64,000 bases of DNA, from contig LBWJ01000010.1 of the NCBI GenBank assembly GCA_000993595.1, forward strand, positions 1 to 64,000, in the 5' to 3' direction. This DNA comes from Candidatus Peregrinibacteria bacterium GW2011_GWC2_39_14. GTDB taxonomy: Bacteria; Patescibacteriota; Gracilibacteria; UBA1369; UBA12463. The stretch's first letter is position 1. Each line of letters opens with the position of its first letter. The notes beneath the pieces are model-generated. The model was not told the DNA's origin. It worked only from the letters and a program-made list of their open reading frames with translations, and searched no databases. Shown here piece after piece: positions 50,058 through 59,217 of this stretch. The position numbers were made by a program, and so were the translations under genes.

Positions 50058-50080
50058 GCTCCGAGCAATCGGGGCTCTTT
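50058..50080 (+). terminator. Second, related terminator
   Basis: GCTCCG-AGCAAT-CGGGGC followed by TCTTTT. The loop is identical to that of the preceding terminator while the stem differs. The 50081-50250 region before pheS shows a GTCGCGTGAC-like palindrome near 50188 and nothing else clear. Confidence 0.75.
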
Positions 50081-50250
50081 TGTGTAAATAAATTTAAATA
50101 TAAATTCAATTTTTGATAACAATTTTTTGAGCCGACTCAAAAAAATATTACGCAAATTTTAATTTATTTCATTGCATAGATTCCCGTCACGCGACGGATT
50201 TTCAAAGCAAAACCATGGACAAGTAAGCGTTTTTGAGATAGATTACTCAT

Positions 50251-51291
50251 ATGAAATCCCTTCTCGAACAACTTCGAGCTCGCATCATTCAAGAAATCGA
50301 ATCTGCAAAGACACAAGATGAGCTCAAAAATATAGAAATAAAATATCTCGGAAGAAATGGCGAATTAACAATAATGTTAAAAGGCCTTAAAGATCTTTCC
50401 GCAGAAGAAAAACCCGTTATAGGCAAATTCGCCAACGAGGTAAAAATCGATATAGATAAAACGTTTAAAGGCAGAGCCGAAGTTCTTGAAGAAGAAAATC
50501 TCGCAAAAGCATGCAGTAATGATGATTTCGACACAACCATGCCGGGAACAAAGTTTAAAATGGGGCATCTGCATCCCCTTTTCCAAGTTCAACGCGATGT
50601 TGAAAGAATTTTTGGACAAATGGGATTTGCAGTTATAGACGGCCTCGAAATGGATAGCGAATATTACAATTTTGAAAGCCTCAATATTCCGGAAACCCAC
50701 CCTGCGCGTGACATGCAAGACACATTCTTCATCAAAGACAAATATCACGATTTTCACAAAAGAATGGTTATGCGAACACACACGTCACCACTTCAAGTTC
50801 GCTCAATGGAAAAATATGGCGCACCACTTAGAATAATTGTTCCTGGACGCGTTTTTCGCTATGAAGCAACAGACGCATCGCACGACGCAACGTTTAATCA
50901 AGTTGAAGGAATGCTTATTGATAAAAATATTTCTCTCGCACATTTAAAAGGAGTTATGACCGAATTTTTGACTCGCTTATTTGGAAAACCTGTAAAAGTG
51001 CGTTTTCGCCCGGGCTATTTTCCTTTTGTTGAACCGGGAATCGAACTCGATCTTTCGTGTTTATTATGCGACGCAAAGGGTTGCCGCGTTTGCAAACACA
51101 CCGGTTGGATGGAATTTATGGGCGCAGGAATGACGCATCCAAATGTGTTACGAGCCGGCGGAATCGATCCAAATATTTATCAAGGATGGGCGTTTGGTTT
51201 TGGACTTACACGCTTAACAATGATGAAATACAACATCGATGATATCCGCTTGCTTATGAGCGGAAACTTAAAATTCTTAAATCAATTCTAG
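50251..51291 (+). CDS. pheS: Phenylalanine-tRNA ligase alpha subunit
   Basis: The catalytic subunit of PheRS has a coiled-coil N-terminal arm, then motif 1 (HPLFQVQRDVERIFGQMGF), motif 2 (HTSPLQVRSMEKYGAPLRII, GRVFRYEATDASH, FNQVEGMLIDKNIS) and motif 3 (GWAFGFGLTRLTMMKYNIDD, class II ATP site). It contains a CxxC pair region (CLLCDAKGCRVCKH) before motif 3 that looks like a small zinc site, seen in some family members. It is directly adjacent to pheT with no gap, so the two subunits are coupled. Confidence 0.97.
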   Translation: MKSLLEQLRARIIQEIESAKTQDELKNIEIKYLGRNGELTIMLKGLKDLSAEEKPVIGKFANEVKIDIDKTFKGRAEVLEEENLAKACSNDDFDTTMPGTKFKMGHLHPLFQVQRDVERIFGQMGFAVIDGLEMDSEYYNFESLNIPETHPARDMQDTFFIKDKYHDFHKRMVMRTHTSPLQVRSMEKYGAPLRIIVPGRVFRYEATDASHDATFNQVEGMLIDKNISLAHLKGVMTEFLTRLFGKPVKVRFRPGYFPFVEPGIELDLSCLLCDAKGCRVCKHTGWMEFMGAGMTHPNVLRAGGIDPNIYQGWAFGFGLTRLTMMKYNIDDIRLLMSGNLKFLNQF

Positions 51292-54054
51292 ATGAAAATC
51301 TCGTTAAATTGGCTAAGGGAATTCGTTGATATACCGGTAAATAAGAAAAAACCGACACTCAAAAATATTGTAGTCGGTTATGTCGAAAATATTGAAAAGC
51401 ATCCAAACGCAGATAAATTAAACGTTGCTACGGTTGATATCGGAAATAAAAAATTACAAATCGTTTGCGGTGGTGTAAATTTAAAAGTAAACACTTATGT
51501 TCCGGTTGCGCTACCCGGAGCCATTTTGCCGGGAAATTTTGAAATAAAAATAAGTAAAATTCGCGGCATTGAATCTTTCGGAATGATTTGTCATTTATCA
51601 GAACTTGGACTCGCAAAAAAAGACGAAAGCCATGAAATAAGCATTATTAAAAAATATAATCCTGGAACCCCTTTTATAGATACATTAGATCTAAAAGGCT
51701 ATAGCCCGGAGGAATTGGGATATTTGTTTACAACAAAAGTTGCTGAAGTTGAAAAAATAGAAAAGGAATGGGAAAAATTAGAAAACGTTGTAACTGGAAA
51801 ACTTATTTCAATTAAAAAAATTGCAAGTTCAAAGCTTCACTATGAAGGACTCGTTGATATTGGAAGTGAAAAAATTACTTTAGTATTTGGATCAGTCCAT
51901 AAACTTGAAGAGGGATGGATTTTGCCGATTGCACTCCCCGGCGCAAAACTTCCGGTCGGCGAAATCAAAGAAGTTGAAATGCATGGAGTGAAATCCCATG
52001 GCATGGTCGCAGAAGACAAAGAACTTGGCATAGAAAACAGCAAAACCGGCCTTACAATTTTTCCAAAGAATACTCCACTCGGAAAACCAATTGCTGAAAT
52101 TTTAGGCTTAGATGACGTAATCTTCGAAATCGAAAATAAATCACTCACACATCGTCCGGATCTTTGGAGCCACTATGGAATCGCGCGCGAATTTGCAGTA
52201 ATTCTTGGCACAAAACTTCGCAAAGCAACGCCAAAAGTAAAAATTCCATGGAAAGGTCAAAAAATGGAAGTTGAAGTGAAAAATAAAACACTCTGTCCAA
52301 GATATTGCGGAATTATTATAGAAAACGTAGACGTAAAACAATCTCCAGAATGGCTTGCTAAAAAGCTAAACGCCGTTGGACGAGGCACACACAACAACAT
52401 AGTTGATGTCACAAATTACGTCACAGAAGAGCTCGGACAACCTCTTCACGCATTCGACATAAACAACATTTCTGAAAAAATAATCGTACGAACAGCCGAA
52501 GATAAAGAAAAAATCACAACTCTCGACAAAGAAAAAAGAATTTTATCTAAAGAAATGTTAGTTATCGCAGATAAAGAAAAGCCTCTCGCAATCGCAGGAG
52601 TTATGGGTGGAGAAAATTCCGGAATTACAGAAAAAACCAAAACGATATTCATAGAATCGGCAACTTTCAATGCCACGTCTGTCAGAAAAACGGGCACAAA
52701 ACTCAACCTTCGCACAGAAGCCGTTCAAAGATTTGAAAAAAGCCTGGATCCGCTACTGGCAGAGCAAGGATTGCTTCGCGCTTGCGAATTAATTCTCCAA
52801 ATTTGCCCAAAAGCCCGCCTAATCGGCCCAATCACAGACATCAAAAACTTCAATGATAAACCAGTGGAAGTCGAAATGAGCGTTTCAAAAACCTGTTCAA
52901 AAATCGGCGCGGAGATTTCTGCAAAAGAAATGATAAAGATTCTTGAACAACTTGAATTTAAAACAAAGATGAAGGGCAAAGATATAATAAAAGTCACAGT
53001 CCCATCATTCCGAGCAACAAAAGACGTTTCAATCGCAGAAGATCTTGTTGAAGAAGTGGCACGCATTTATGGATATGGCAAAATCGAACCAATTCTTCCA
53101 AATATTCCATCAAAACTCCCAATCGAAAATACAGAAAGAAGGCTTGAATATCGCGCACGCGACATCCTGTCTTTTGGCTTAGGATTCACGGAAGTTCAAA
53201 CTTATTCATTTTATGGAAAACGCGAAATCGCAAACGCAAAACTACCACAAGAACTACATGTCGAACTCGAAAATCACCTTTCCGAAGATCAAACACATAT
53301 CCGAACAAGCTTAATTCCAAATATGCTAAAAGCTGTTGAGCAAAACATAAAATCATTCAACGAATTTAAAATTTACGAAATCGGACACACGTTTATCGAA
53401 CATAAAAGCTTTTTTCCAATTGAAGAAAATTACATCTGCGGAATAGTTGTTGAAAATAAAAAAACCGCAAAAAATAAAGAACTTTTTTATGACGCGAAAG
53501 GCGCACTTGAGGCTTTCTTAAGCGCTTTCGGCTCAACTAAATTAATAGCTGAAAAAAATACATCACATCACTCATATACAAACCCTGCAAAATGTATTTC
53601 GTATAAAACCACTGATGAAAATGCAATTGAAATCGCAAGCGTTTACGAACTTAGCCCGGTTGTCCTGAAAAATTTTGGCTTGGAAGAAGTAAAAATTGCA
53701 TGTTTCGAAGTCAACTTCACAAGGCTTACGCAGCTCAATACTCAGAAAAAAACCTATACTCCTCTTCCAAAATTTCCTGAAATAAAAATCGATATTTCTA
53801 TAATTTTTCCTAAATCAAAAACCGTAGAAGAAATTGAAGAAATAATAAAATCTTCAGGTGCAAAATATATAACAAACGTTGAGCTTTTTGATGTATTTAT
53901 AGATAAAAGCATTGGTGAAAATATGCGAGCACTGGCATTCAAAATAACACTTAGATCAGACGAAAAAACGCTTACACTCGAAGAAATGGCAGAAGACCAA
54001 AAGAAAATTTTCGAAGCTATGAAATCAAACGGCGGAGTAATTCGCGGAACATAA
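51292..54054 (+). CDS. pheT: Phenylalanine-tRNA ligase beta subunit with duplicated tRNA-binding domain
   Basis: The beta subunit edits mischarged Tyr-tRNA and binds tRNA. At 920 residues it is longer than the usual 790-810. The extra length is an additional EMAP/OB-fold copy: the first (VVGYVENIEKHPNADKL to ESFGMICHLSELGL) follows WLREFVDI directly. The second, more divergent (VVTGKLISIKKIASSKLHYE to VKSHGMVAEDKELGI) sits in the normal place after FTTKVAEVEKIEKE. B3/B4 editing (HRPDLWSHYGIAREFAV; NIVDVTNYVTEELGQPLHAF), B5 and the FDX-ACB tail (PLPKFPEIKIDISIIFPK) are present. It follows pheS with no gap. Confidence 0.95.
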   Translation: MKISLNWLREFVDIPVNKKKPTLKNIVVGYVENIEKHPNADKLNVATVDIGNKKLQIVCGGVNLKVNTYVPVALPGAILPGNFEIKISKIRGIESFGMICHLSELGLAKKDESHEISIIKKYNPGTPFIDTLDLKGYSPEELGYLFTTKVAEVEKIEKEWEKLENVVTGKLISIKKIASSKLHYEGLVDIGSEKITLVFGSVHKLEEGWILPIALPGAKLPVGEIKEVEMHGVKSHGMVAEDKELGIENSKTGLTIFPKNTPLGKPIAEILGLDDVIFEIENKSLTHRPDLWSHYGIAREFAVILGTKLRKATPKVKIPWKGQKMEVEVKNKTLCPRYCGIIIENVDVKQSPEWLAKKLNAVGRGTHNNIVDVTNYVTEELGQPLHAFDINNISEKIIVRTAEDKEKITTLDKEKRILSKEMLVIADKEKPLAIAGVMGGENSGITEKTKTIFIESATFNATSVRKTGTKLNLRTEAVQRFEKSLDPLLAEQGLLRACELILQICPKARLIGPITDIKNFNDKPVEVEMSVSKTCSKIGAEISAKEMIKILEQLEFKTKMKGKDIIKVTVPSFRATKDVSIAEDLVEEVARIYGYGKIEPILPNIPSKLPIENTERRLEYRARDILSFGLGFTEVQTYSFYGKREIANAKLPQELHVELENHLSEDQTHIRTSLIPNMLKAVEQNIKSFNEFKIYEIGHTFIEHKSFFPIEENYICGIVVENKKTAKNKELFYDAKGALEAFLSAFGSTKLIAEKNTSHHSYTNPAKCISYKTTDENAIEIASVYELSPVVLKNFGLEEVKIACFEVNFTRLTQLNTQKKTYTPLPKFPEIKIDISIIFPKSKTVEEIEEIIKSSGAKYITNVELFDVFIDKSIGENMRALAFKITLRSDEKTLTLEEMAEDQKKIFEAMKSNGGVIRGT

Positions 54055-54065
54055 AACTTTTAACT

Positions 54066-56864
54066 TTGAAAAAACTACACACAGAAAAAATCCATCTGAA
54101 AATAATTCACGCGCTCATTTTTGCAATCAAAGCATTCGTATCTTTGTTTATTGCGGGAATCATTTTATTCTTCCTATTGATAGCTATTTTCTCGATCGGC
54201 TTGCCAAATGTAAAAGATGTACAAAGTCTATCGCCAACTCTTTCAACTGAAATTTTTGATAGAAACGGAGTCTCTTTATACTCAATTTTCGGCGAAGAAA
54301 ACCGCAAATACACAGATTACGAAAAAATTTCACCGTATGTTGTAAACGCAACAATAAGCATCGAGGATGAAAGCTTCTGGAATCACAAAGGCTTTGACAT
54401 GGGTGGAATCGCACAAGCGATATTGCACGAATTCACGGGCTTAGGAGCCCAACGCGGCGGCTCAACTCTCACACAACAATATGTAAAAAACTTTTTCTTA
54501 TCGCGTGAAAGAAGTTATACAAGAAAATTAAAAGAATTAATTTTAGCCGTTCGCCTTGAGCAATATTATCCAAAACAAAAAATTCTTGAACTATATTTAA
54601 ATCAAATTCCATACGGCAATAACGCATATGGAATCGGAAAAGCTGCGGAAATTTATTTTAACAAAACGCCGGACCAACTGACGCTTGGCGAAAGCGCGCT
54701 TTTGGCTTCCCTACCACAGCTTCCAAGTTATTATAATCCTTATGGCGAACATAAACTTTCAACTTTAACAAAAATTTTCACACCCGAAGAAATTGAAAAT
54801 AGAAACATAAAAACTGAAGCGGATTTAAAAGATAATGAATTCAACAGAGGCCTAATCGGAAAAACGTACGACCTCGATGCAACTCATAAATTATATGTTC
54901 AAGGCCGTGCAGACATCATTTTAAGACGCATGGTTGAACTTGGATATATCACTCCATTTGAAAAAAATGCGGCATGGCAAGAAACGCAAAAAATCGCTTT
55001 CAATCCAATGAAAAATATCATAAAAGCACCTCATTTTGTTTTTTACGTTAAAGAGCTTTTGGAACAAAAGTATGGAAAAGAAATAATGGAACAAAGCGGT
55101 TTAAAAGTTTATACGACTCTTGATTGGACGATCCAAGAAGCCGCAGAAAAAGCCATAGATGCACGCGCAAAAGACAACGAAAAACTCAAAGTTTCAAATA
55201 GTGCGTTAATCGCAACCGATCCAAAAAAAGGCCAAATTCTCGCAATGGTTGGCTCACGCGATTATTTTAATGATGACATAGACGGCAAGGTTAACGTAGC
55301 AACGCACAAACGTCTTCCGGGTTCATCTTTCAAACCAATTGTATACGCACAAGCATTTTTAAACAGATACAGCCCATCAACGGTATTATACGATGTCCCG
55401 ACGAAAATCGGTCCGGACAAGCCATCGAACTTTGACGGCAAATGGATGGGACCTGTAAGCATACGACAAGCACTCGGAAAATCCCGAAACATCCCCGCGA
55501 TTAAAGCTTATTTCTTAGCCGGCGAACAAAAACAAATTATTGATTTAGCGACACAACTCGGCATCACGACTCTCGACCAAAATCACGATTATGGCTACCC
55601 TCTCGCAATCGGAGCAGGTGAAGTAACGATGATGGAGATGGCAACCGCATATGGAACTTTTGCAACAGGCGGCTATCGCCAAGATCTTTATCCAATTTTA
55701 AAAATTGAAAATGCAAAAGGCGACATAATTGAAGAATGGAAAGATAAAGAACCAAAAGAAGCATTAGATACGCAAGTTGCATATTTAATAAATAGCATTT
55801 TATCAGACAGATCAGTTAATGTAGGAACAAATCTCAATATCGACGGACATGTAAACGCCGCAAAAACAGGAACTTCAACGAATAAAACAAAATCAAAAGG
55901 TACGGCATATCCTGTCGATCTTTGGACCATCGGATATACACCAAGTTACGTTGTCGCGGTTTGGTCTGGAAACAGCGATGGATCTGCAACCTCGTATTCA
56001 GCGGATGGCTATACGGTTTCAGCACCAATTTGGAAAGAAGTAATGAGCTTTATTTTAAAAGATAAAACCGATGAACAATTCTTGCCACCGTCCGGAATAA
56101 AACACGTCGCAATCAGCACACTTTCCGGACTTTTACCTTCAAATCAAACTCCTTCAAACAAAATAAAGAACGAAATTTTCGCAAGTTTTGCAGTCCCAAC
56201 AGAAATTGATAATTCCATTTATGAGCTTGAAGTAGACACGAAAACAAATAAAATTGCGACTGAATTTTGCCCTAAAGAAATTGTGGAAAAACGATTATTT
56301 CAGAGCCACAAAGACCCGATCTCAAATCCGGCATGGGAGCAAGGAATCCAAGATTGGATCGCAATAATGCAAAAAAATCCGGCGGATCCAAGTCTAAATC
56401 TGCCACCTCCAACGGATCCAAACGCGCCGGTGCCAGAAGCCCCTACTGATCCAGCCGCACCACAAGCTCCAACAGTTCTCAGCACACCCCCAACGGAAAC
56501 ATGCGACGTTCACACGATAACATCCGAAAATCGCAAACCAACAGTATCAATTCTCTATCCTACCGCATACAGCGAAGTAAGCGGCAATATAGACATAGAA
56601 ATATCTTACACAGCACCACTTGGCGTTGATGTAATCGAATATTATTTTGATGGAATGTTACGCCGTGCAGACACAATGGGCGCAAATCGCATTTCACTCA
56701 AAGTTCCGAAATATTCAAATCCGGGAGAAAAATATTTGATTTCAGTGAAAGTTCACGATAAATTAGGATACACAGCAGAATCAGCCGTTGAAATAAGGCT
56801 AAAAGGAGAGGCTCCAAACGTAATTTTCCCGCAACCCGAGCCAATTCCTTTATTCAATCCATAA
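54066..56864 (+). CDS. Bifunctional penicillin-binding protein 1A with Ig-like tail
   Basis: A class A PBP of 932 residues: N-terminal membrane helix (about 15-43), GT51 glycosyltransferase with EDESFWNHKGFD (catalytic Glu near 100) and RGGSTLTQQYVKN, and a transpeptidase domain with SSFK (Ser420), SRN and KTGTS (Lys600). It polymerises and cross-links peptidoglycan outside the membrane. After about residue 770 comes a Pro/Ala/Thr linker (PTDPAAPQAPTV) and an Ig-like beta domain (PTVSILYPTAYSEVSGNIDI) that may bind the wall. The only plausible start is TTG at 54066, 11 bases after pheT. A tRNA-Pro begins 4 bases after its stop. Confidence 0.95.
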   Translation: MKKLHTEKIHLKIIHALIFAIKAFVSLFIAGIILFFLLIAIFSIGLPNVKDVQSLSPTLSTEIFDRNGVSLYSIFGEENRKYTDYEKISPYVVNATISIEDESFWNHKGFDMGGIAQAILHEFTGLGAQRGGSTLTQQYVKNFFLSRERSYTRKLKELILAVRLEQYYPKQKILELYLNQIPYGNNAYGIGKAAEIYFNKTPDQLTLGESALLASLPQLPSYYNPYGEHKLSTLTKIFTPEEIENRNIKTEADLKDNEFNRGLIGKTYDLDATHKLYVQGRADIILRRMVELGYITPFEKNAAWQETQKIAFNPMKNIIKAPHFVFYVKELLEQKYGKEIMEQSGLKVYTTLDWTIQEAAEKAIDARAKDNEKLKVSNSALIATDPKKGQILAMVGSRDYFNDDIDGKVNVATHKRLPGSSFKPIVYAQAFLNRYSPSTVLYDVPTKIGPDKPSNFDGKWMGPVSIRQALGKSRNIPAIKAYFLAGEQKQIIDLATQLGITTLDQNHDYGYPLAIGAGEVTMMEMATAYGTFATGGYRQDLYPILKIENAKGDIIEEWKDKEPKEALDTQVAYLINSILSDRSVNVGTNLNIDGHVNAAKTGTSTNKTKSKGTAYPVDLWTIGYTPSYVVAVWSGNSDGSATSYSADGYTVSAPIWKEVMSFILKDKTDEQFLPPSGIKHVAISTLSGLLPSNQTPSNKIKNEIFASFAVPTEIDNSIYELEVDTKTNKIATEFCPKEIVEKRLFQSHKDPISNPAWEQGIQDWIAIMQKNPADPSLNLPPPTDPNAPVPEAPTDPAAPQAPTVLSTPPTETCDVHTITSENRKPTVSILYPTAYSEVSGNIDIEISYTAPLGVDVIEYYFDGMLRRADTMGANRISLKVPKYSNPGEKYLISVKVHDKLGYTAESAVEIRLKGEAPNVIFPQPEPIPLFNP

Positions 56865-56868
56865 AATT

Positions 56869-56944
56869 CGGGATGTAGCGCAGTTGGTAGCGCGCAGCGT
56901 TCGGGACGCTGAGGCCCCCGGTTCGAATCCGAGCATCCCGACCA
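56869..56944 (+). tRNA. tRNA-Pro, anticodon CGG
   Basis: Acceptor CGGGATG/CATCCCG, D arm GCGC..GCGC, anticodon stem CAGCG/CGCTG with loop TTCGGGA, T loop TTCGAAT, discriminator A and encoded CCA. The T stem CCCGG/CCGAG contains one C-A mismatch, which is odd for a working tRNA and could be a sequencing error. Confidence 0.92.
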
Positions 56945-57070
56945 AATAGCGCAGAGGTAGCCGCTCCAGAGCGGAGATTTTGCCGAATTCTTGAGGCAAA
57001 TCGGAGCGCAGGACTCTGAAGCGAAAATAAGTCGAGCAAAGCGAAGATTATTTTTGCTGAAGAGAGGCTA
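56945..57070 (+). repeat. Structured tRNA tail element (after tRNA-Pro)
   Basis: The hairpin TTTGCC-GAATTCTTGA-GGCAAA (56979-57000) has the same 10-base loop as the tRNA-Ser(GGA) tail with a different stem end. CCGCTC/GAGCGG and the GTCGAGCAAAGCGAAGATTA segment resemble the other tails. The common CAGTTTTTCCCTTG ending is missing here. Confidence 0.6.
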
Positions 57071-57091
57071 ACAAAAATTTATCCACCATCA

Positions 57092-57120
57092 TTGACTTCT
57101 CAAATTCCGCGTAATAAAAT
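57092..57120 (+). promoter_or_regulatory. Promoter of candidate small RNA 2
   Basis: TTGACT (57092-57097) and TAAAAT (57115-57120) are exactly 17 bases apart, with a predicted start near 57127. Confidence 0.6.
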
Positions 57121-57126
57121 CAAAAC

Positions 57127-57187
57127 GTTATCACGATGAGAGGCTAAGTTTAAGGGAACGTCCTTAATCCACATGCCTCTCGCTTTT
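57127..57187 (+). ncRNA. Candidate small RNA convergent with NYN gene 2
   Basis: The predicted RNA of about 61 nt contains ATCACGATGAGAGGCTA (57130-57146), identical to small RNA 1. GAGAGGC (57138-57144) pairs with GCCTCTC (57175-57181) and is followed by GCTTTTAT. The inner loop has its own stem, TTAAGG/CCTTAA, and differs in sequence from RNA 1. It overlaps the 3' end of the NYN gene on the other strand. Confidence 0.5.
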
Positions 57188-57655
57188 ATATTCAAGAAAA
57201 CTTTTTTGATCAGCAATATAAAAACAATATTTTAAAAATTTTCTAAATAAAGAAGAATACTGATTCCTGTTTGGAACTCCAATCGCCAATAATTTGCCTC
57301 TTTGCTTTAAACATTCAATCAAACAATGGAAATCACCATCCCCGCTCACGATTACAGCTTTATCAAAATTTGCATATTCCAACATACAATGCAAAATTAA
57401 TTCCCCGTCACAATTACCCTTAATAATGCCATTTTTATATTTTAAAATCGGTTTAAAAACCAAAATATACCCAACGCGCCTCAAATAAGCATAAAATTTC
57501 TTATTTTCAGGTAAATACCCCATAAATATAAACGCCTTTTGGACGTGATATTTATGCCACAAATAGACTCTGAACTTTTCAAAATCCAGCTTCCACCCGG
57601 CGCTTTTAATTGCAAGTTTTAAATTCTGACTATCTATAAACGCATAAATTTTCAC
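57164..57655 (-). CDS. NYN-domain (LabA/DUF88-like) putative RNase, paralogue 2
   Basis: It has the same domain and catalytic acids as the protein at 7861-8349: FIDSQNLKLAI, KGNCDGELILHCM and IVSGDGDFHCLIECL. The two share most residues over their full length, with divergence at the C-terminus after ERH (VD here). GTG at 57655 or 57661 is the start, since no ATG is available. Conservation of the active-site acids in both copies suggests both are active. The gene ends inside the stem of the convergent small RNA. Confidence 0.8.
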   Translation of the reverse strand: MKIYAFIDSQNLKLAIKSAGWKLDFEKFRVYLWHKYHVQKAFIFMGYLPENKKFYAYLRRVGYILVFKPILKYKNGIIKGNCDGELILHCMLEYANFDKAVIVSGDGDFHCLIECLKQRGKLLAIGVPNRNQYSSLFRKFLKYCFYIADQKSFLEYKSERHVD

Positions 57656-57728
57656 GCACACATAAAATCACATCGACATGAAAATCATCTAAATTTTTAA
57701 TGAAAAATTCCTAAATTAAATCAAAACA

Positions 57729-58598
57729 TCATGCCGGTGGAGCAACGGTCGCCAATGCCGCCCCTGAAATACCATGACTAGTGTTGCAATTAACTAAAGT
57801 ATCAAGGTTGCTAACTGTAAATCCTCTCAACATAGACCTACCCCTTTCATCACCATGATTTGCGTCAATAAGTACCTGCAAAGCCCTAAAAACATCACTT
57901 GGACTCAAAAGGCGGGTTAAATACGCATCATGCACAGTTCTATCTTTAATGCGTTGACCGCGGTCAGCCTTACCGCCAAGTAAGTTCATAATAGAGACCA
58001 TTTGTTCCACACCCCTATGCATGTCAGGGAACATCGGGAATGCAATTTCAACATTAGGCACAATATCTCCTTCCAAAACACGAACAACGGAATCTCTTGA
58101 AACATCACGACGCCTATTAAGGTCTAAAGTTAAATCTTGCTGCCAAACATCAGCTTCAACTCCAAGATTTTGGTATTCTTTTAATTTATTAGGATCAGAA
58201 CTTGATAAAACCATTTCAACGGCAGGATCCTCAACGCCGGCAATAAGGTCTTTAAATCCGGAACTAAAAATCTCTCTTACAATATGCAAGTCTGTACCGG
58301 TTCCAACTTTTGCAGTTACTCTTTGTAATTTCCCCCTAATACCACCCAAACCAGCTATCAAATCAGGTATACTAATTCTTGGCTCACAATCATCTAACCA
58401 TTGAAACGGAGTAACTAAATTTTGCTTTCCGGGAAAATTGCTTATTGGTTTACTGCCTCTACCTATGCCGATTCCGATACCCTTTAAAGCATTTGGCGTG
58501 CTTGTACGCAATGCAAAGTCGTAGAGAGCCCTTGGTCCATAAGCCGCTCTGTCATGCGTTATAACAAAATCTCTTCTATCTATACCTTGTTTCCCCAT
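57729..58598 (-). CDS. Unknown 289-residue cytosolic protein
   Basis: No motif is recognised. The N-terminal part includes a Gly-rich stretch (LKGIGIGIGRGSKPI), and the middle is helix/strand mixed (NVEIAFPMFPDMHRGVEQMV). It has no signal peptide or membrane segment. Its codon use is less AT-biased than that of the metabolic genes. The perfect-consensus promoter with TCC initiator suggests high expression. It groups by promoter type and composition with the unknown proteins at 38401 and 40157. Confidence 0.6.
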   Translation of the reverse strand: MGKQGIDRRDFVITHDRAAYGPRALYDFALRTSTPNALKGIGIGIGRGSKPISNFPGKQNLVTPFQWLDDCEPRISIPDLIAGLGGIRGKLQRVTAKVGTGTDLHIVREIFSSGFKDLIAGVEDPAVEMVLSSSDPNKLKEYQNLGVEADVWQQDLTLDLNRRRDVSRDSVVRVLEGDIVPNVEIAFPMFPDMHRGVEQMVSIMNLLGGKADRGQRIKDRTVHDAYLTRLLSPSDVFRALQVLIDANHGDERGRSMLRGFTVSNLDTLVNCNTSHGISGAALATVAPPA

Positions 58599-58627
58599 AG
58601 AATATTTTTTTACAATATAGGAGATGA

Positions 58628-58656
58628 ATTATATTAAACTCCACTCAACCTGTCAA
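58628..58656 (-). promoter_or_regulatory. Consensus promoter with TCC initiator (289-residue protein)
   Basis: TTGACA (58651-58656), 17-base spacer and TATAAT (58628-58633) on the minus strand, followed by TCATCTCCTATA with TCC at the predicted start. Confidence 0.8.
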
Positions 58657-59195
58657 ATTTTTCGCACTTTCTCAAACCCTAAATAAAAAATTCCGGCTAT
58701 CAAGGCTGTTCCAAGTTGAAGCACTCCCATCGCTTGCAAAAATATTGCAGGAAATTTAAAAAAATTAACAAAGACTAAAGCAATTGAAAACAAAAATGCG
58801 GTTTTAAGTAACGCACTCATCCCAAACGACCAATAATTCATCCATTTCTTAATCAAAAAATACCTTATCCCCATCACAAAAATCGCATTGGCAAGCCAGA
58901 TAAAAGGCGCAAAAATCAAAACATAATAAGTCAGTGGCCCAAACAAAATTCCACGGAGCAAAACGGCCAACGAAGGTAAGATAACAATCGGAATCAGCCT
59001 CCCACCTTTAAAATTCATAGCCACATAAATCAAAACAAAATTGACTATCACTCCAACAACAATTTGCGGATGCGCAAATAGCAAAGGCACAGCAACCATA
59101 ATCACGTTCGCGATAAAATACTTTAAATCCGCGGCAGAAAACGCGCTACTCCCAACAAAATCATGCGCATAAACAGCTTTTAGTGTTTTAATCAT
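58653..59195 (-). CDS. Polytopic membrane protein, unknown
   Basis: The 180-residue protein has about five membrane helices (for example YFIANVIMVAVPLLFAHPQI, FGPLTYYVLIFAPFIWLANA and FSIALVFVNFFKFPAIFLQA) and few charged residues in between. The layout would suit a small substrate-binding transporter component of ECF-S type, but no family motif is certain. It is divergent from the hydrogenase-like gene. The -35 box of the following gene overlaps its stop. Confidence 0.65.
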   Translation of the reverse strand: MIKTLKAVYAHDFVGSSAFSAADLKYFIANVIMVAVPLLFAHPQIVVGVIVNFVLIYVAMNFKGGRLIPIVILPSLAVLLRGILFGPLTYYVLIFAPFIWLANAIFVMGIRYFLIKKWMNYWSFGMSALLKTAFLFSIALVFVNFFKFPAIFLQAMGVLQLGTALIAGIFYLGFEKVRKI

Positions 59196-59217
59196 AAAAA
59201 ATTGTATAATGTATTAA

